Below are positions 54,379 through 62,523 of a stretch of 64,000 nt of DNA, in pieces. The notes under the pieces are model-generated. The model was not told the DNA's origin. It was given only the letters and a program-made list of their open reading frames with translations, and did no database searches. Numbering within the stretch: the first letter of the stretch is position 1; every line of letters starts with the position of its first letter. The stretch comes from Duganella dendranthematis. GTDB taxonomy: Bacteria > Pseudomonadota > Gammaproteobacteria > Burkholderiales > Burkholderiaceae_D. The stretch covers positions 5,084,001-5,148,000 of the forward strand of contig NZ_CP051684.1 of assembly GCF_012849375.1 (NCBI RefSeq). The letters run 5' to 3'. Both the position numbers and the translations under genes were made by a program.

Positions 54379-55758
54379 ATGACTTCTCTGTATAAACTCG
54401 TCGGCGGCGTAAGCTTGCTGGCGCTGCTGGGCGGTTGCGCATCGCTGTCCGGCGACGGCGGCTTTGGCGCGGTCGCCAGCGTGAGCGAACAGCGCACCGG
54501 TGCGCCTGCCAGCGTGGCTGGCCGTCTCCCACGCAATGAGGACGACGCGCGCGCACTGGCCGCCGTTATCGGCAAAAAACTCGAACAGCCTTTATCTGCC
54601 GACGATGCGGTGCAGGTCGCGCTGCTGAATAACCGCGGGCTGCAAGCCACCTACTGGTCGCTCGGTGTGGCCGAGGCGGACCTGGTGCAGGCCGGCCGTG
54701 TGCAAAATCCGGTGCTGGATTTCAAACGCAGCCATGGCGGCGGCGAGGTTGGCATCGAACGCACGCTGACCTTCAATCTGGTCGGGCTGATTACCGCGCC
54801 GATGGCCAGCCGCATCGAAGGCCGGCGCTTTGAACAAACCAAGCTGCTGGTGTCGAACGAGGCGCTGAAGGTGGCTGCCGATACGCGCCGCGCCTGGGTT
54901 GATGCCGTCGCCGCGGCGCAGATCGCCGACTACGCCAAGCAGGTCGAAGCTTCGGCGCAGGCCAGCGCCGAGCTGTCGGAACGCATGCGCAAAGCCGGCA
55001 ACTGGAGTGCGCTGGATATGGCGCGGGAACAGGCCTATCACGCGCAGACGGTGGCCGATGTCACGCATACGCAAAAGGCCGCCGTGGCCGCACGCGAGAA
55101 GCTGACGCGCTTACTGGGCTTAAGCGGCGAACAGGCGGCGTACCGCTTGCCCGATCATCTGCCCGACCTGCCGGCCGCACCGCGCGAACTGGCGAACGTG
55201 GAGCAGGCTGCGGTCGACGAGCGGCTGGACATCCAGGCCGCCAAGCTGGATACCGAGCAAACCGCATCCACGCTGGGCCTGACGCGCACCACGCGCTTCA
55301 TCAATGTGCTGGATCTGGGTGCGGTGCGCAATACCGACGGTCCAACCGCTACGCGTGGCTATGAACTGACGCTGGAGATTCCACTGTTCGACTGGGGCTC
55401 GGCGCGTGTCGCGCGGGCGGAAGCGACCTATATGCAGTCGGTCAATCAGTTGGCGCAGGCGGCTGTGCAAGCGCGCAGCGAGGCGCGCGCGAGTTATGCG
55501 GACTATCGCGCTTCGTATGACCTGGCGCGCCACTACCGCGACCGGGTGCTGCCGCTGCGGAAGCAGATTTCCGAGCAAACCCTGTTGCGCTACAACGGCA
55601 TGTTGATGAGCGTCTTCGAACTGTTGGCCGATGCGCGCGAGCAGGCCACAGCCGTCAGCGGCTACATCGGCGCGCTGCGGGACTACTGGATCGCGCAAGC
55701 CAACCTGGAGGCCGCACAGGGCGGCCGTCTGTCAACGAATAAAGGAGTACAACCATGA
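54379..55758 (+). CDS. TolC/CusC-like outer membrane efflux lipoprotein
   Basis: 459 residues. A lipobox (LLALLGGC) gives an acylated N-terminal Cys, followed by two outer-membrane-efflux-protein repeats with long alpha-helices (DAVQVALLNNRGLQATYWSL; ERLDIQAAKLDTEQTAS; RHYRDRVLPLRKQIS). This is the outer membrane channel component of an efflux pump, but the inner-membrane and adaptor subunits are absent here. Its stop overlaps the multicopper oxidase start by 4 bases (ATGA), tying it to copper detoxification. Confidence 0.9.
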   Translation: MTSLYKLVGGVSLLALLGGCASLSGDGGFGAVASVSEQRTGAPASVAGRLPRNEDDARALAAVIGKKLEQPLSADDAVQVALLNNRGLQATYWSLGVAEADLVQAGRVQNPVLDFKRSHGGGEVGIERTLTFNLVGLITAPMASRIEGRRFEQTKLLVSNEALKVAADTRRAWVDAVAAAQIADYAKQVEASAQASAELSERMRKAGNWSALDMAREQAYHAQTVADVTHTQKAAVAAREKLTRLLGLSGEQAAYRLPDHLPDLPAAPRELANVEQAAVDERLDIQAAKLDTEQTASTLGLTRTTRFINVLDLGAVRNTDGPTATRGYELTLEIPLFDWGSARVARAEATYMQSVNQLAQAAVQARSEARASYADYRASYDLARHYRDRVLPLRKQISEQTLLRYNGMLMSVFELLADAREQATAVSGYIGALRDYWIAQANLEAAQGGRLSTNKGVQP

Positions 55759-57125
55759 CCGACCGCAGATCTTTCTTGTCCGGTGCGGCGCTGATCGGCG
55801 CCGGCATGGTGACCAAGGCCGCAGTGGCCTCGCTGCCGGAAGCACCGGTGCAATCGAGCCCTGCCACGCAGGCGCCATTGTCGCCACCAAATGGCCGTCC
55901 ATATAACCCGGTCGTCACGCTGAATGGCTGGACGCTGCCGTGGCGGATGAAGGATGGCGTCAAGGAGTTCCATCTGGTGGCCGAGCCGGTGGTGCGCGAG
56001 ATTGCGCCCGGCATGACGGCCAACCTGTGGGGCTATAACGGCCAGAGTCCCGGTCCGACCATCGAGGTGGTGGAGGGCGACCGGGTGCGCATCTTCGTCA
56101 CCAACAAGCTGCCGGAGCACACCAGCGTGCATTGGCATGGTCAGCGTCTGCCGAACGGCATGGACGGCGTGACGGGCCTGACGCAGCCTGGCATCCCGCC
56201 GGGGAAGACGTTTGTGTATGAATTTGTGGCCAAGCATGCGGGCACCTTCATGTATCACCCGCACGCGGACGAGATGGCGCAGATGGCGATGGGGATGATG
56301 GGCTTTTGGGTGACGCATCCGCGCGATCCGAAGCAGCATGCGGTGGACCGCGATTTTGTCTTCCTGCTGAATGCTTACGATATCGATCCGGGTAGCTACA
56401 CGCCGAAGATCAATACCATGACGGACTTTAACCTGTGGACGTTTAACAGCCGCGCGTTTCCGGGCATCGATCCAATGGTGGTGCGCAAGGACGACCGGGT
56501 GCGCATCCGCGTCGGCAACCTGACGATGACCAATCATCCGGTGCATTTGCATGGCCATACATTTGAAGTGACCGGCACCGATGGCGGCTGGGTGCGTCCG
56601 GCGGCGCGCTGGCCTGAGGTGACCACCGATATCGCGGTGGGCCAGATGCGGGCGATCGAGTTTATCGCCGACGAGCCGGGTGACTGGTCGTTCCACTGCC
56701 ATAAATCGCATCACACCATGAACGCGATGGGGCACTCGGTGCCGACCATGATCGGCGTGGATCACAGCGGCGTGGCGGAAAAGATCAATAACCTGGTGCC
56801 GGGCTATATGGTCATGGGCGACAAGGGCGCGGCGATGGACGGCATGCAGATGCCGCTGCCGGAGAACACGCTGCCGATGATGACTGGCGACGGTCCGTTC
56901 GGCGGTCTCGATATGGGCGGCATGTTCACGGTGGTGAAGGTGAGGGAAGGGCTGGCGCGCAACGACTACAAGGACCCGGGCTGGTACAAGCATCCGCCGG
57001 GCAGTGTGGCGCACGAGTGGACCGGCGAACTGCCGCCCGCTCCGCGCGCACCCGGCGCACCGCCGGCCAAAGCGTCAGAAGCGATGGACGTGAAGCGGGA
57101 TGGGGATATGCATCACCATCACTAG
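55755..57125 (+). CDS. Tat-exported multicopper oxidase (copper tolerance)
   Basis: 456 residues. A twin-Arg signal (TDRRSFLSGAALIGAG) indicates folded export. The copper motifs are present: HWHGQRLPNGMDGV, YHPHADEMAQMAMGM, HPVHLHGHTFEVTG and the type-1/type-3 site WSFHCHKSHHTMNAMGH. Met/His-rich patches and a natural HHHH tail add binding sites. CopA/CueO-type enzymes oxidise Cu(I) and protect the periplasm. Last gene of the copper run; its stop shares CTAG with the opposing coiled-coil gene. Confidence 0.92.
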   Translation: MTDRRSFLSGAALIGAGMVTKAAVASLPEAPVQSSPATQAPLSPPNGRPYNPVVTLNGWTLPWRMKDGVKEFHLVAEPVVREIAPGMTANLWGYNGQSPGPTIEVVEGDRVRIFVTNKLPEHTSVHWHGQRLPNGMDGVTGLTQPGIPPGKTFVYEFVAKHAGTFMYHPHADEMAQMAMGMMGFWVTHPRDPKQHAVDRDFVFLLNAYDIDPGSYTPKINTMTDFNLWTFNSRAFPGIDPMVVRKDDRVRIRVGNLTMTNHPVHLHGHTFEVTGTDGGWVRPAARWPEVTTDIAVGQMRAIEFIADEPGDWSFHCHKSHHTMNAMGHSVPTMIGVDHSGVAEKINNLVPGYMVMGDKGAAMDGMQMPLPENTLPMMTGDGPFGGLDMGGMFTVVKVREGLARNDYKDPGWYKHPPGSVAHEWTGELPPAPRAPGAPPAKASEAMDVKRDGDMHHHH

Positions 57126-57904
57126 CCGAAAAAGGCCTTGGCAACCATTGAGATTGCCGCCACGGCGATCATCATCAGGAGGCCAAGGCCCCAGCGCATA
57201 AAGCGCTGGAGTTCCTTACGCAATTCGTCAATGGAGGCCTCCACGCAATCAAAGCGCTTGTCTACCTGTTCGAAGCGCCTGTCAACTGCTTCGAAGCGCT
57301 TGTCTACCTCGTCAAAGCGCTTATCCACCTCCTGAAAGCGCTTTTCTACTTGTTTGAATTGGTCGTCTACGAGTCCGAATCTTCGGTTGGTTTCCTCCCT
57401 TGGTTCGGCGAAGCGTCGGTCCAGCTCTTGTCGCAATTCGTTAAATCGCCGGTCAATGTCCTCTCGTATCATTGCTGTGTGGGTGGACAGGTTGTCACTG
57501 GCGGCTTTGAAATCTTTCTCTTCCGCGCTGCGCAACATCTCGAAGCGGAGTTCAATTTTGCCGCGCAGCTCTGTGAAGCGCCGCTCGATTTCCGTGCGGA
57601 TTTCCTGCTTGCAGTCCTCGGTTTCCTCGCGACCCGAGGTCGAGGCACGTTCGATGTGTTCGCGTAATTCGGTTGCGCGTCGCTGCAATTCATCTTTGGA
57701 TTCACCGAAACGCCGGTTCATCTCGTCCTGCATATTGGTGAGCCGGTATAAGGTCGAGTCGTTATCAGCCTTGTTCTGGCGCAGTTCGCTTAACTCGGTT
57801 TCGATGCGATTGAATCGATCGTTCATCTCGTTCCCCAGCGCAGCAAGCGCCGTGGCGTTGTTGTCGGACGCTGCTTCCAGTGTTGTTATGCGCTCTTCCA
57901 TCAT
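57122..57904 (-). CDS. Long heptad-repeat coiled-coil protein with C-terminal membrane anchor
   Basis: 260 residues from the ATG at 57904 (AGGAGG upstream). Nearly the whole protein is a charged coiled coil; residues about 185-235 consist of 7-residue units of the type VDKRFE(A/Q/E). A single C-terminal transmembrane helix (WGLGLLMMIAVAAISMVAKA) anchors it. It has no signal peptide, so the coil is cytoplasmic. The layout matches DUF1640/t-SNARE-like bacterial coiled-coil proteins. Function unknown. Confidence 0.75.
   Translation of the reverse strand: MMEERITTLEAASDNNATALAALGNEMNDRFNRIETELSELRQNKADNDSTLYRLTNMQDEMNRRFGESKDELQRRATELREHIERASTSGREETEDCKQEIRTEIERRFTELRGKIELRFEMLRSAEEKDFKAASDNLSTHTAMIREDIDRRFNELRQELDRRFAEPREETNRRFGLVDDQFKQVEKRFQEVDKRFDEVDKRFEAVDRRFEQVDKRFDCVEASIDELRKELQRFMRWGLGLLMMIAVAAISMVAKAFFG
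57241..57350 (-). repeat. 21-base coding repeat in the coiled-coil gene
   Basis: About five near-identical 21-base units (each containing AAGCGCTT and encoding one heptad such as VDKRFEA). The repeat is in frame; unit number could vary by slippage without a frameshift. Confidence 0.7.
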
Positions 57905-58015
57905 GAAAATCGTCCTCCTGTCGAGCGAATCGGGCAATGGCGGGCTGATAAGGTATTAGACCTATCCACATGAGATTTGATCCATCTCAGCGGATTTGTT
58001 AGTATCGACCGCTCT

Positions 58016-59278
58016 ATGAAGCCATCTCGCTACCCTGAACAACTCCTGCTGCTGCCATATATCGGTAAGTGGACTCTGCTGGCCGGCGTGATTGCGGTGC
58101 TAAGCGGCACTGCGTCGGCCGGTTTTCTGTTTGCGTTGGACTACGCCACGCACTGGCGTGAAACCCATCCCTGGATTATCTGGCTGCTGCCGCTGGCCGG
58201 TTTCGCGGTCGGCTGGATCTATCTGAAAGTGGGCAGCAGCGTGGAAGCGGGTAATAATCTGCTGATCGACGAAATCCACGATCCCCAGAAAGTCGTGCCG
58301 CTGCGTATGGCGCCGCTGGTGTTGATCGGGACTGTGGTGTCGCACTTGTTCGGCGCCTCGGTCGGCCGCGAAGGGACGGCAGTGCAGATGGGCGGCACGC
58401 TGGCCGACCAGCTGACGCCGATCTTCCACCTGCGCCACAGCGAACGGCGCATCATCCTGATGGCCGGCATCAGCGCTGGTTTCGCTTCGGTGTTCGGCAC
58501 GCCGCTGGCTGGCGCCATCTTCGGACTGGAAGTGCTGGCGATCGGCCGTCTGCGCTACGACGCCATCTTCCCGTGCATGGTCGCCGCCATCGTCGCCGAC
58601 CAGGTGGGCATGGCATGGGGCGTGCATCACACCCATTACGCGATGAACGCCATGGCGCCGATCGGCATCTGGAGCGTGCTGGCGGTGATGGTGGCGGGCA
58701 TGGTGTTTGGGCTGGTGGGCATGGTCTTCGCCAAATCCACGCATGCCGCATCGGCGTTCATGAAGCGGCATATCGGCTATGCGCCGCTGCGGCCGATGGT
58801 GGGCGGCGCGCTGGTGGCGCTGGCGGTGTGGTGGCTCGGTACGCGCTATATCGGCCTTGGCATTCCGGTGATTGTTGAAGCGTTCCAGCAGCCGGTGGCG
58901 CCTTGGGATTTTCTCGGCAAATTTGCGTTCACGGTGGCGTCGCTGGGCAGTGGTTTCAAAGGCGGCGAGGTGACGCCGCTGTTCTATATCGGCGCGACGC
59001 TGGGCAATGCGATGGCGCCGCTGTTGCAGCTGCCGTTTGCGCTGCTGGCGGGACTGGGCTTTGTAGCGGTGTTCGCGGGCGCCGCCAATACGCCGCTGGC
59101 GTCCACCATCATGGCGATCGAGTTGTTCGGTCCGCAGATCGGACCTTTCGCGGCGCTGGCGTGCGTGGTGGCGTATCTGTTCTCAGGCCATTGCGGCATA
59201 TACCGGTCGCAGCGCGTCAGCCTGGTCAAGTACCGCTTGCCGCCAGTGGCGCGCGACCGTCAGCCACCGTTATCTTAG
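58016..59278 (+). CDS. ClC-family chloride channel or transporter
   Basis: 420 residues from the ATG at 58016, with about ten hydrophobic helices. The ion-path motifs are GREGTAVQMGG (GREGP-like, with the gating Glu), GSGFKGGEVTPLFYIGA and TPLASTIMAIELFG. The serine-site motif GSGIP is replaced by GLGIP. There is no CBS domain. It exchanges Cl- and H+ across the inner membrane, or may be a fluoride-type relative; sequence cannot decide. A tRNA gene follows 56 bases later. Confidence 0.9.
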   Translation: MKPSRYPEQLLLLPYIGKWTLLAGVIAVLSGTASAGFLFALDYATHWRETHPWIIWLLPLAGFAVGWIYLKVGSSVEAGNNLLIDEIHDPQKVVPLRMAPLVLIGTVVSHLFGASVGREGTAVQMGGTLADQLTPIFHLRHSERRIILMAGISAGFASVFGTPLAGAIFGLEVLAIGRLRYDAIFPCMVAAIVADQVGMAWGVHHTHYAMNAMAPIGIWSVLAVMVAGMVFGLVGMVFAKSTHAASAFMKRHIGYAPLRPMVGGALVALAVWWLGTRYIGLGIPVIVEAFQQPVAPWDFLGKFAFTVASLGSGFKGGEVTPLFYIGATLGNAMAPLLQLPFALLAGLGFVAVFAGAANTPLASTIMAIELFGPQIGPFAALACVVAYLFSGHCGIYRSQRVSLVKYRLPPVARDRQPPLS

Positions 59279-59334
59279 ATCAGTAGTTGTCTGGCAGTTA
59301 TGTAGAGTTCATGTCATAATATTGGGCTGTGTGG

Positions 59335-59419
59335 GCCTCGATGGTGAAATCGGTAGACACAGGAGACTTAAAATCTCCCGCCGCAAGGCGTGCCGGTTCG
59401 ATTCCGGCTCGAGGCACCA
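59335..59419 (+). tRNA. tRNA-Leu(UAA)
   Basis: GCCTCGA at 59335-59341 pairs with TCGAGGC at 59409-59415. The anticodon stem GGAGA/TCTCC encloses CTTAAAA, anticodon TAA. A variable arm follows and the T-loop GGTTCGATTCC is canonical. The discriminator A and an encoded CCA (59417-59419) complete it. Confidence 0.97.
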
Positions 59420-59469
59420 GTGCAAATTGCAGTAACTAATTTACTCGCTGTCCCAGGTATTTTTATTGT

Positions 59470-59484
59470 GATAATATTATTATC
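59470..59484. promoter_or_regulatory. AT-rich palindrome upstream of the PEP-CTERM gene
   Basis: GATAATA-T-TATTATC, a perfect 7-base dyad around one base, ending 27 bases before the start codon of the PEP-CTERM gene. Its place overlapping the probable promoter suggests an operator, but no regulator is known. Confidence 0.35.
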
Positions 59485-59511
59485 GGATTAAAAGTTTTTC
59501 TGGAGACTGCC

Positions 59512-60048
59512 ATGTTGAAGAAGTTTGCTGCTGTTGCAAGTTCGCTGTTGTTGTCCATGTCGATGGCGCATGCCAACGATTATAAGGTCAATTTTTCGAT
59601 GTCTGGCTTCGGTGCTGTCCAGCCTGGGGTGGGCATGGCACCGTTCAAGACCGCTTTCGGTAGCGTTATTTTTTCCGCTGCCTCGGCTAGTTCCGATTGG
59701 GACACACTCAAAGCCTTCAGTCTGACGATTGGTGACGTCAGTTACTCGATGAGCGATGTAAAGTTTGCAAACCACTTCAATTACACCAATGTCGGCGGCC
59801 TCAGCGATGAAAACCACCTTGATTCCGGCATGAATGACTTTGCCTTTTCGGTGTTTCATGACGACAACACTGCTACGCTGACCTACTCAAGTCTGGTCGC
59901 ACCAGGGTTCTGGTCCAGCGGCTCCCAGGCGGTGACTATTACTCAGGTGGGAATGGTGTCCCAGGTTCCTGAGCCAGAAACGTATGCGATGTTGCTCGCT
60001 GGCCTGGGCCTGCTGAGCGGTGTCGCGCGTCGTCGCCGCAAGGTGTAA
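59512..60048 (+). CDS. PEP-CTERM sorting-domain protein
   Basis: 178 residues. Signal peptide (MLKKFAAVASSLLLSMSMAHA), a beta-rich body (VNFSMSGFGAVQPGVGMAPF; FSLTIGDVSYSMSDV), and the C-terminal sorting signal VPEPETYAMLLAGLGLLSG with VARRRRKV. Such proteins are processed and exported by the exosortase/PEP-CTERM system, usually linked to exopolysaccharide or biofilm. TGGAG lies 7 bases before the ATG. Function of the body unknown. Confidence 0.93.
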   Translation: MLKKFAAVASSLLLSMSMAHANDYKVNFSMSGFGAVQPGVGMAPFKTAFGSVIFSAASASSDWDTLKAFSLTIGDVSYSMSDVKFANHFNYTNVGGLSDENHLDSGMNDFAFSVFHDDNTATLTYSSLVAPGFWSSGSQAVTITQVGMVSQVPEPETYAMLLAGLGLLSGVARRRRKV

Positions 60049-60075
60049 ACGTTCAGCACCGCTGCTGAGGCCACG

Positions 60076-60345
60076 TCAGTCCGCCAGCGGCGCTTCTTCG
60101 ATCGCGATCCGCACCTGATCCGCCGGTCCCAGATAAGCGTCGCCGCCCAGCGCACCATCCTGGAAACTGAAGTGGGCGCCTTCGTCATCCACCACCACCC
60201 ACGCGTCCGTAATGATGCGGTCGGTCGGGTCTTTGGGATTGATGACGTCGATTTTGCGCCGCTCTCCAGGTTGCAGGTCTTTGACTGCATCCTTGGTGCG
60301 CTCGGTTGCGAGTGGAATATATTTGCCGGTCAAGTGTTCGTACAT
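60076..60345 (-). CDS. Small hypothetical protein
   Basis: 89 residues, soluble, with a beta-rich acidic composition (IDVINPKDPTDRIITDAW; VVVDDEGAHFSFQDGALGGD). No family recognised. GGAGG lies about 5 bases upstream of its ATG. Faces the PEP-CTERM gene and lies back to back with the small membrane protein at 60452. Confidence 0.62.
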   Translation of the reverse strand: MYEHLTGKYIPLATERTKDAVKDLQPGERRKIDVINPKDPTDRIITDAWVVVDDEGAHFSFQDGALGGDAYLGPADQVRIAIEEAPLAD

Positions 60346-60451
60346 AGTGTTCCTCCTTGTGTCCGATTCTAATCCGAACTATTTTTTTGCGACGCGCAAA
60401 TGGCGGGGTGCTACCATTACTCCTTTGTCTGGCAGGCTAGAGGGATTGGAA

Positions 60452-60646
60452 ATGGCGTCTGAAAAAGTGGTGAAGGTGGGATTGGCGGCGGCGATGATTG
60501 CCGTGGTGCTGGGTGTGGCCGGCTATGTGCTGGTGTTCTGGCATAACTATCAGGGCTGCCAGCAGCTGGAGGCGGAGGCTGCGAAGAACGGCAAGCCGAT
60601 GTCCTGCGCGGAGATCAAGACAGCGGCCAAGGAGCAAGGCCGCTGA
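60452..60646 (+). CDS. Small single-pass membrane protein
   Basis: 64 residues from the ATG at 60452 (AGAGGGATTGGA upstream; the open frame further left has no start signal and lies over other DNA). One transmembrane helix (VGLAAAMIAVVLGVAGYVLVF) and a short Cys-containing C-terminal tail (YQGCQQLEAEAAKNGKPMSC). Followed at once by a terminator. Function unknown. Confidence 0.6.
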   Translation: MASEKVVKVGLAAAMIAVVLGVAGYVLVFWHNYQGCQQLEAEAAKNGKPMSCAEIKTAAKEQGR

Positions 60647-60650
60647 GCAC

Positions 60651-60677
60651 AAAAAAAACGCGCCGTAGCGCGTTTTT
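60651..60677. terminator. Bidirectional intrinsic terminator
   Basis: AAAAAAAACGCGC-CGTA-GCGCGTTTTT: a short GC stem flanked by A-run and T-run, so it works on both strands, ending the small membrane gene and the PEP-CTERM gene that stops at 60684. Confidence 0.9.
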
Positions 60678-60683
60678 CTGTTT

Positions 60684-61364
60684 TTAGCCTTGACGGCGCC
60701 GGCGGCGGGCGACTGCACCCATGATGCCCAGTCCGGCCAGCAGCATCGCGTAGGTTTCAGGTTCCGGTACGGCCGCCACGGTCACCGCCGACAAGGCTTG
60801 CGTGGTGAAGGTGGTGTAATTGCCCCACTGATTGGAGACGTATTGCTGGCCGCTCGGCGGCGTGGCAAAGCCGTAGTAGCTGGAAATACCGACCGTATTC
60901 GTCCCCAGCGAGACATTGCCCAGCGTCAGGCTGAAGTGGGCGGTGCCGTTTTGCTGGTAGACCGATTCCGTATTCTGCCCCCAGAAAGTGTAGGCCTGGT
61001 AACCGGCCGGGGCAACCATGTCCTGGCTGCCGTTGCCGCCCAGGCTCAGGCTGGGCGAGGCGCTGTTGCTCCAGAAGCCGGGACTGCCGGCGTAGGGCGT
61101 CGGCACGGTCACGTTCAGCACAGTCGCGCTGGTCGGGATGTAGACGGTAAAGCCATCCAGACCGGTCTGGCTGCCGGCGTAACCCTGCGCGACGTTGGTG
61201 ATCGCGTAATTGAAGACATATTCATGGCTTTGGCCGGCCACCGCAGCGACCGAATATTGCAAAGTATATTGACCACTGACGTCGACCACGGTGGCGCCGG
61301 CGACGTTGCTAAACGCGGCGGCGACGACAACGGCAGCCAATTTGAGAGACATTTTTGCAATCAT
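60684..61364 (-). CDS. PEP-CTERM sorting-domain protein
   Basis: 226 residues; start at ATG 61364 with TTGGAGA upstream. Signal peptide ends NVAGA. The body is a Ser/Thr/Gly-rich beta domain without a family name. The C-terminus VPEPETYAMLLAGLGIMGAV plus RRRRRQG is an almost exact copy of the sorting signal in the 59512 gene, while the bodies are unrelated. Confidence 0.92.
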   Translation of the reverse strand: MIAKMSLKLAAVVVAAAFSNVAGATVVDVSGQYTLQYSVAAVAGQSHEYVFNYAITNVAQGYAGSQTGLDGFTVYIPTSATVLNVTVPTPYAGSPGFWSNSASPSLSLGGNGSQDMVAPAGYQAYTFWGQNTESVYQQNGTAHFSLTLGNVSLGTNTVGISSYYGFATPPSGQQYVSNQWGNYTTFTTQALSAVTVAAVPEPETYAMLLAGLGIMGAVARRRRRQG

Positions 61365-61683
61365 ATTATTTCTCCAAAGAATTAATATTTACTCCAGTAC
61401 ATTGAAGATAACATGAATGTAGTTTGCTGTCGTTATCAGAGTGAAATGCCTGTTGCAAAAACGCAAAAGAAAAGCCCCGAGCAGGCGGGGGACCTGTCGG
61501 GGCTTTGGTCAATTTGCGGAGAAAGCACGTTTGACTGAGTGACATAGTAATGGTGGTTTCTTAAAATTGCCTTAGTCGCCATCTTGCAAGTTGATGCTTT
61601 TGGCGGACAGCCGGATGGTGTAGCATGCTGTTCGGCGTGCGGGCCGGCATTCACACCCCGGCGCCGGTATTTCAAGGATAGAT
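61365..61683. other. Intergenic region (319 bases) with an isolated terminator
   Basis: No convincing gene. It holds the minus-strand PEP-CTERM promoter region (61365-61450) and, at 61471-61506, a strong hairpin (AAAGCCCCGA / TCGGGGCTTT with an inner CAGG/CCTG). On the minus strand this is followed by TTTTCTTTT. No annotated gene ends there, so it may terminate a small RNA transcribed leftwards from about 61680-61510. Confidence 0.5.
61471..61506 (-). terminator. Orphan intrinsic terminator
   Basis: Perfect 10-base arms with a nested 4-base stem and T-rich tail on the minus strand. See the surrounding intergenic entry. Confidence 0.7.
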
Positions 61684-62523
61684 ATGCAAATCAAAATTAA
61701 TGACGTGCTGCGCGCTTACATCGAGCCGCTGACTGAGAGTGAATACCAGGCGCTCGAGCGCAGCATCCTGACGGAAGGCTGCCGCGATGCGCTGGTCCTG
61801 TGGGAAGACGTGCTGGTGGACGGCCACAACCGCTACCAGATCTGCCAGCAGCACGGCATTCCGTTCAAGGTAACGGAAAACACCAGCTTCCGCAGCATGG
61901 AAGACGTGAAGCTGTGGATGATCGATAACAATCTGGGCCGCCGCAGCATTTCCGATTACCAGCGCGGCGTGCTGGCGCTGCGCAAGAAGGAAATCATGAC
62001 CGCGCGCGCGCTGGAGCTGGCCGCCGAAGCCGCCGCCGAAGATGCCCGCATCGCGCCGGAAGAAGGCGAGGCCGCAGCGAAGAAGCCGGCCGCCATGCCG
62101 CTGGCGTCGCGCGAGGACATTGCCCGCGCCGCGCGCCTGAGCAGCGCGACCATCGGCCAGATCGAAAAGATTCAGAAGACGGCGACGCCGGAACTGGTGG
62201 AAGCGGTCCGCGCCGGCACCATCTCGATCAATGCGGCGGCCACGGTGGCGTCGCTGTCGGAAGAGCAGCAGCTGGCGGCGGTTGCCGGCGGCAAGAAGGA
62301 ACTGCAAAAGGCCGCCAAGGAAGTGCGCGACCTGCGCGCCGCCGCCCGTCCGGCCAAGGAGCCGAAAGAGGGCAAGGCCGCGCCGGAAGTCGATTACAGC
62401 GATATGCCGACCGACGTGCGCGAACTGCGCGCGGAAAACATGGCGCTGCGCGAAAAGAACGCCGCGTTGCTGGAAGAGATCACGGTTCTGCAACGCCGGA
62501 TTTCCGAGCTGGCCAGCGCCTGA
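61684..62523 (+). CDS. ParB/RepB-like N-terminal-domain protein
   Basis: 279 residues. The N-terminal ParB/Srx-type fold is evident (YQALERSILTEGCRDALVLW; VDGHNRYQICQQHGIPF; SMEDVKLWMIDNNLGRRSIS, then DYQRGVLALRKK). A linker, a helix-turn-helix-like segment (ARAARLSSATIGQIEKIQKT) and a C-terminal coiled coil follow. It is not the chromosomal ParB (no GERR box in a parAB pair) and may be a DNA-binding regulator of a phage/plasmid-derived type. The stop overlaps the acylase start (TGATG). Confidence 0.75.
   Translation: MQIKINDVLRAYIEPLTESEYQALERSILTEGCRDALVLWEDVLVDGHNRYQICQQHGIPFKVTENTSFRSMEDVKLWMIDNNLGRRSISDYQRGVLALRKKEIMTARALELAAEAAAEDARIAPEEGEAAAKKPAAMPLASREDIARAARLSSATIGQIEKIQKTATPELVEAVRAGTISINAAATVASLSEEQQLAAVAGGKKELQKAAKEVRDLRAAARPAKEPKEGKAAPEVDYSDMPTDVRELRAENMALREKNAALLEEITVLQRRISELASA

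Noticed and set aside
57093..57125. C-terminal HHHH of the multicopper oxidase considered as a cloning tag
   Set aside because: Only four His in a natural Met/His-rich copper protein context, in a native genomic arrangement.
57241..57350. Short-period repeat considered as CRISPR or VNTR
   Set aside because: Units are adjacent without spacers and encode in-frame heptads of a coiled coil.
61684..62523. ParB-like gene considered as evidence of a plasmid or the chromosome origin
   Set aside because: No parA, no replication gene and no parS-like 16-base palindromes were noticed nearby.
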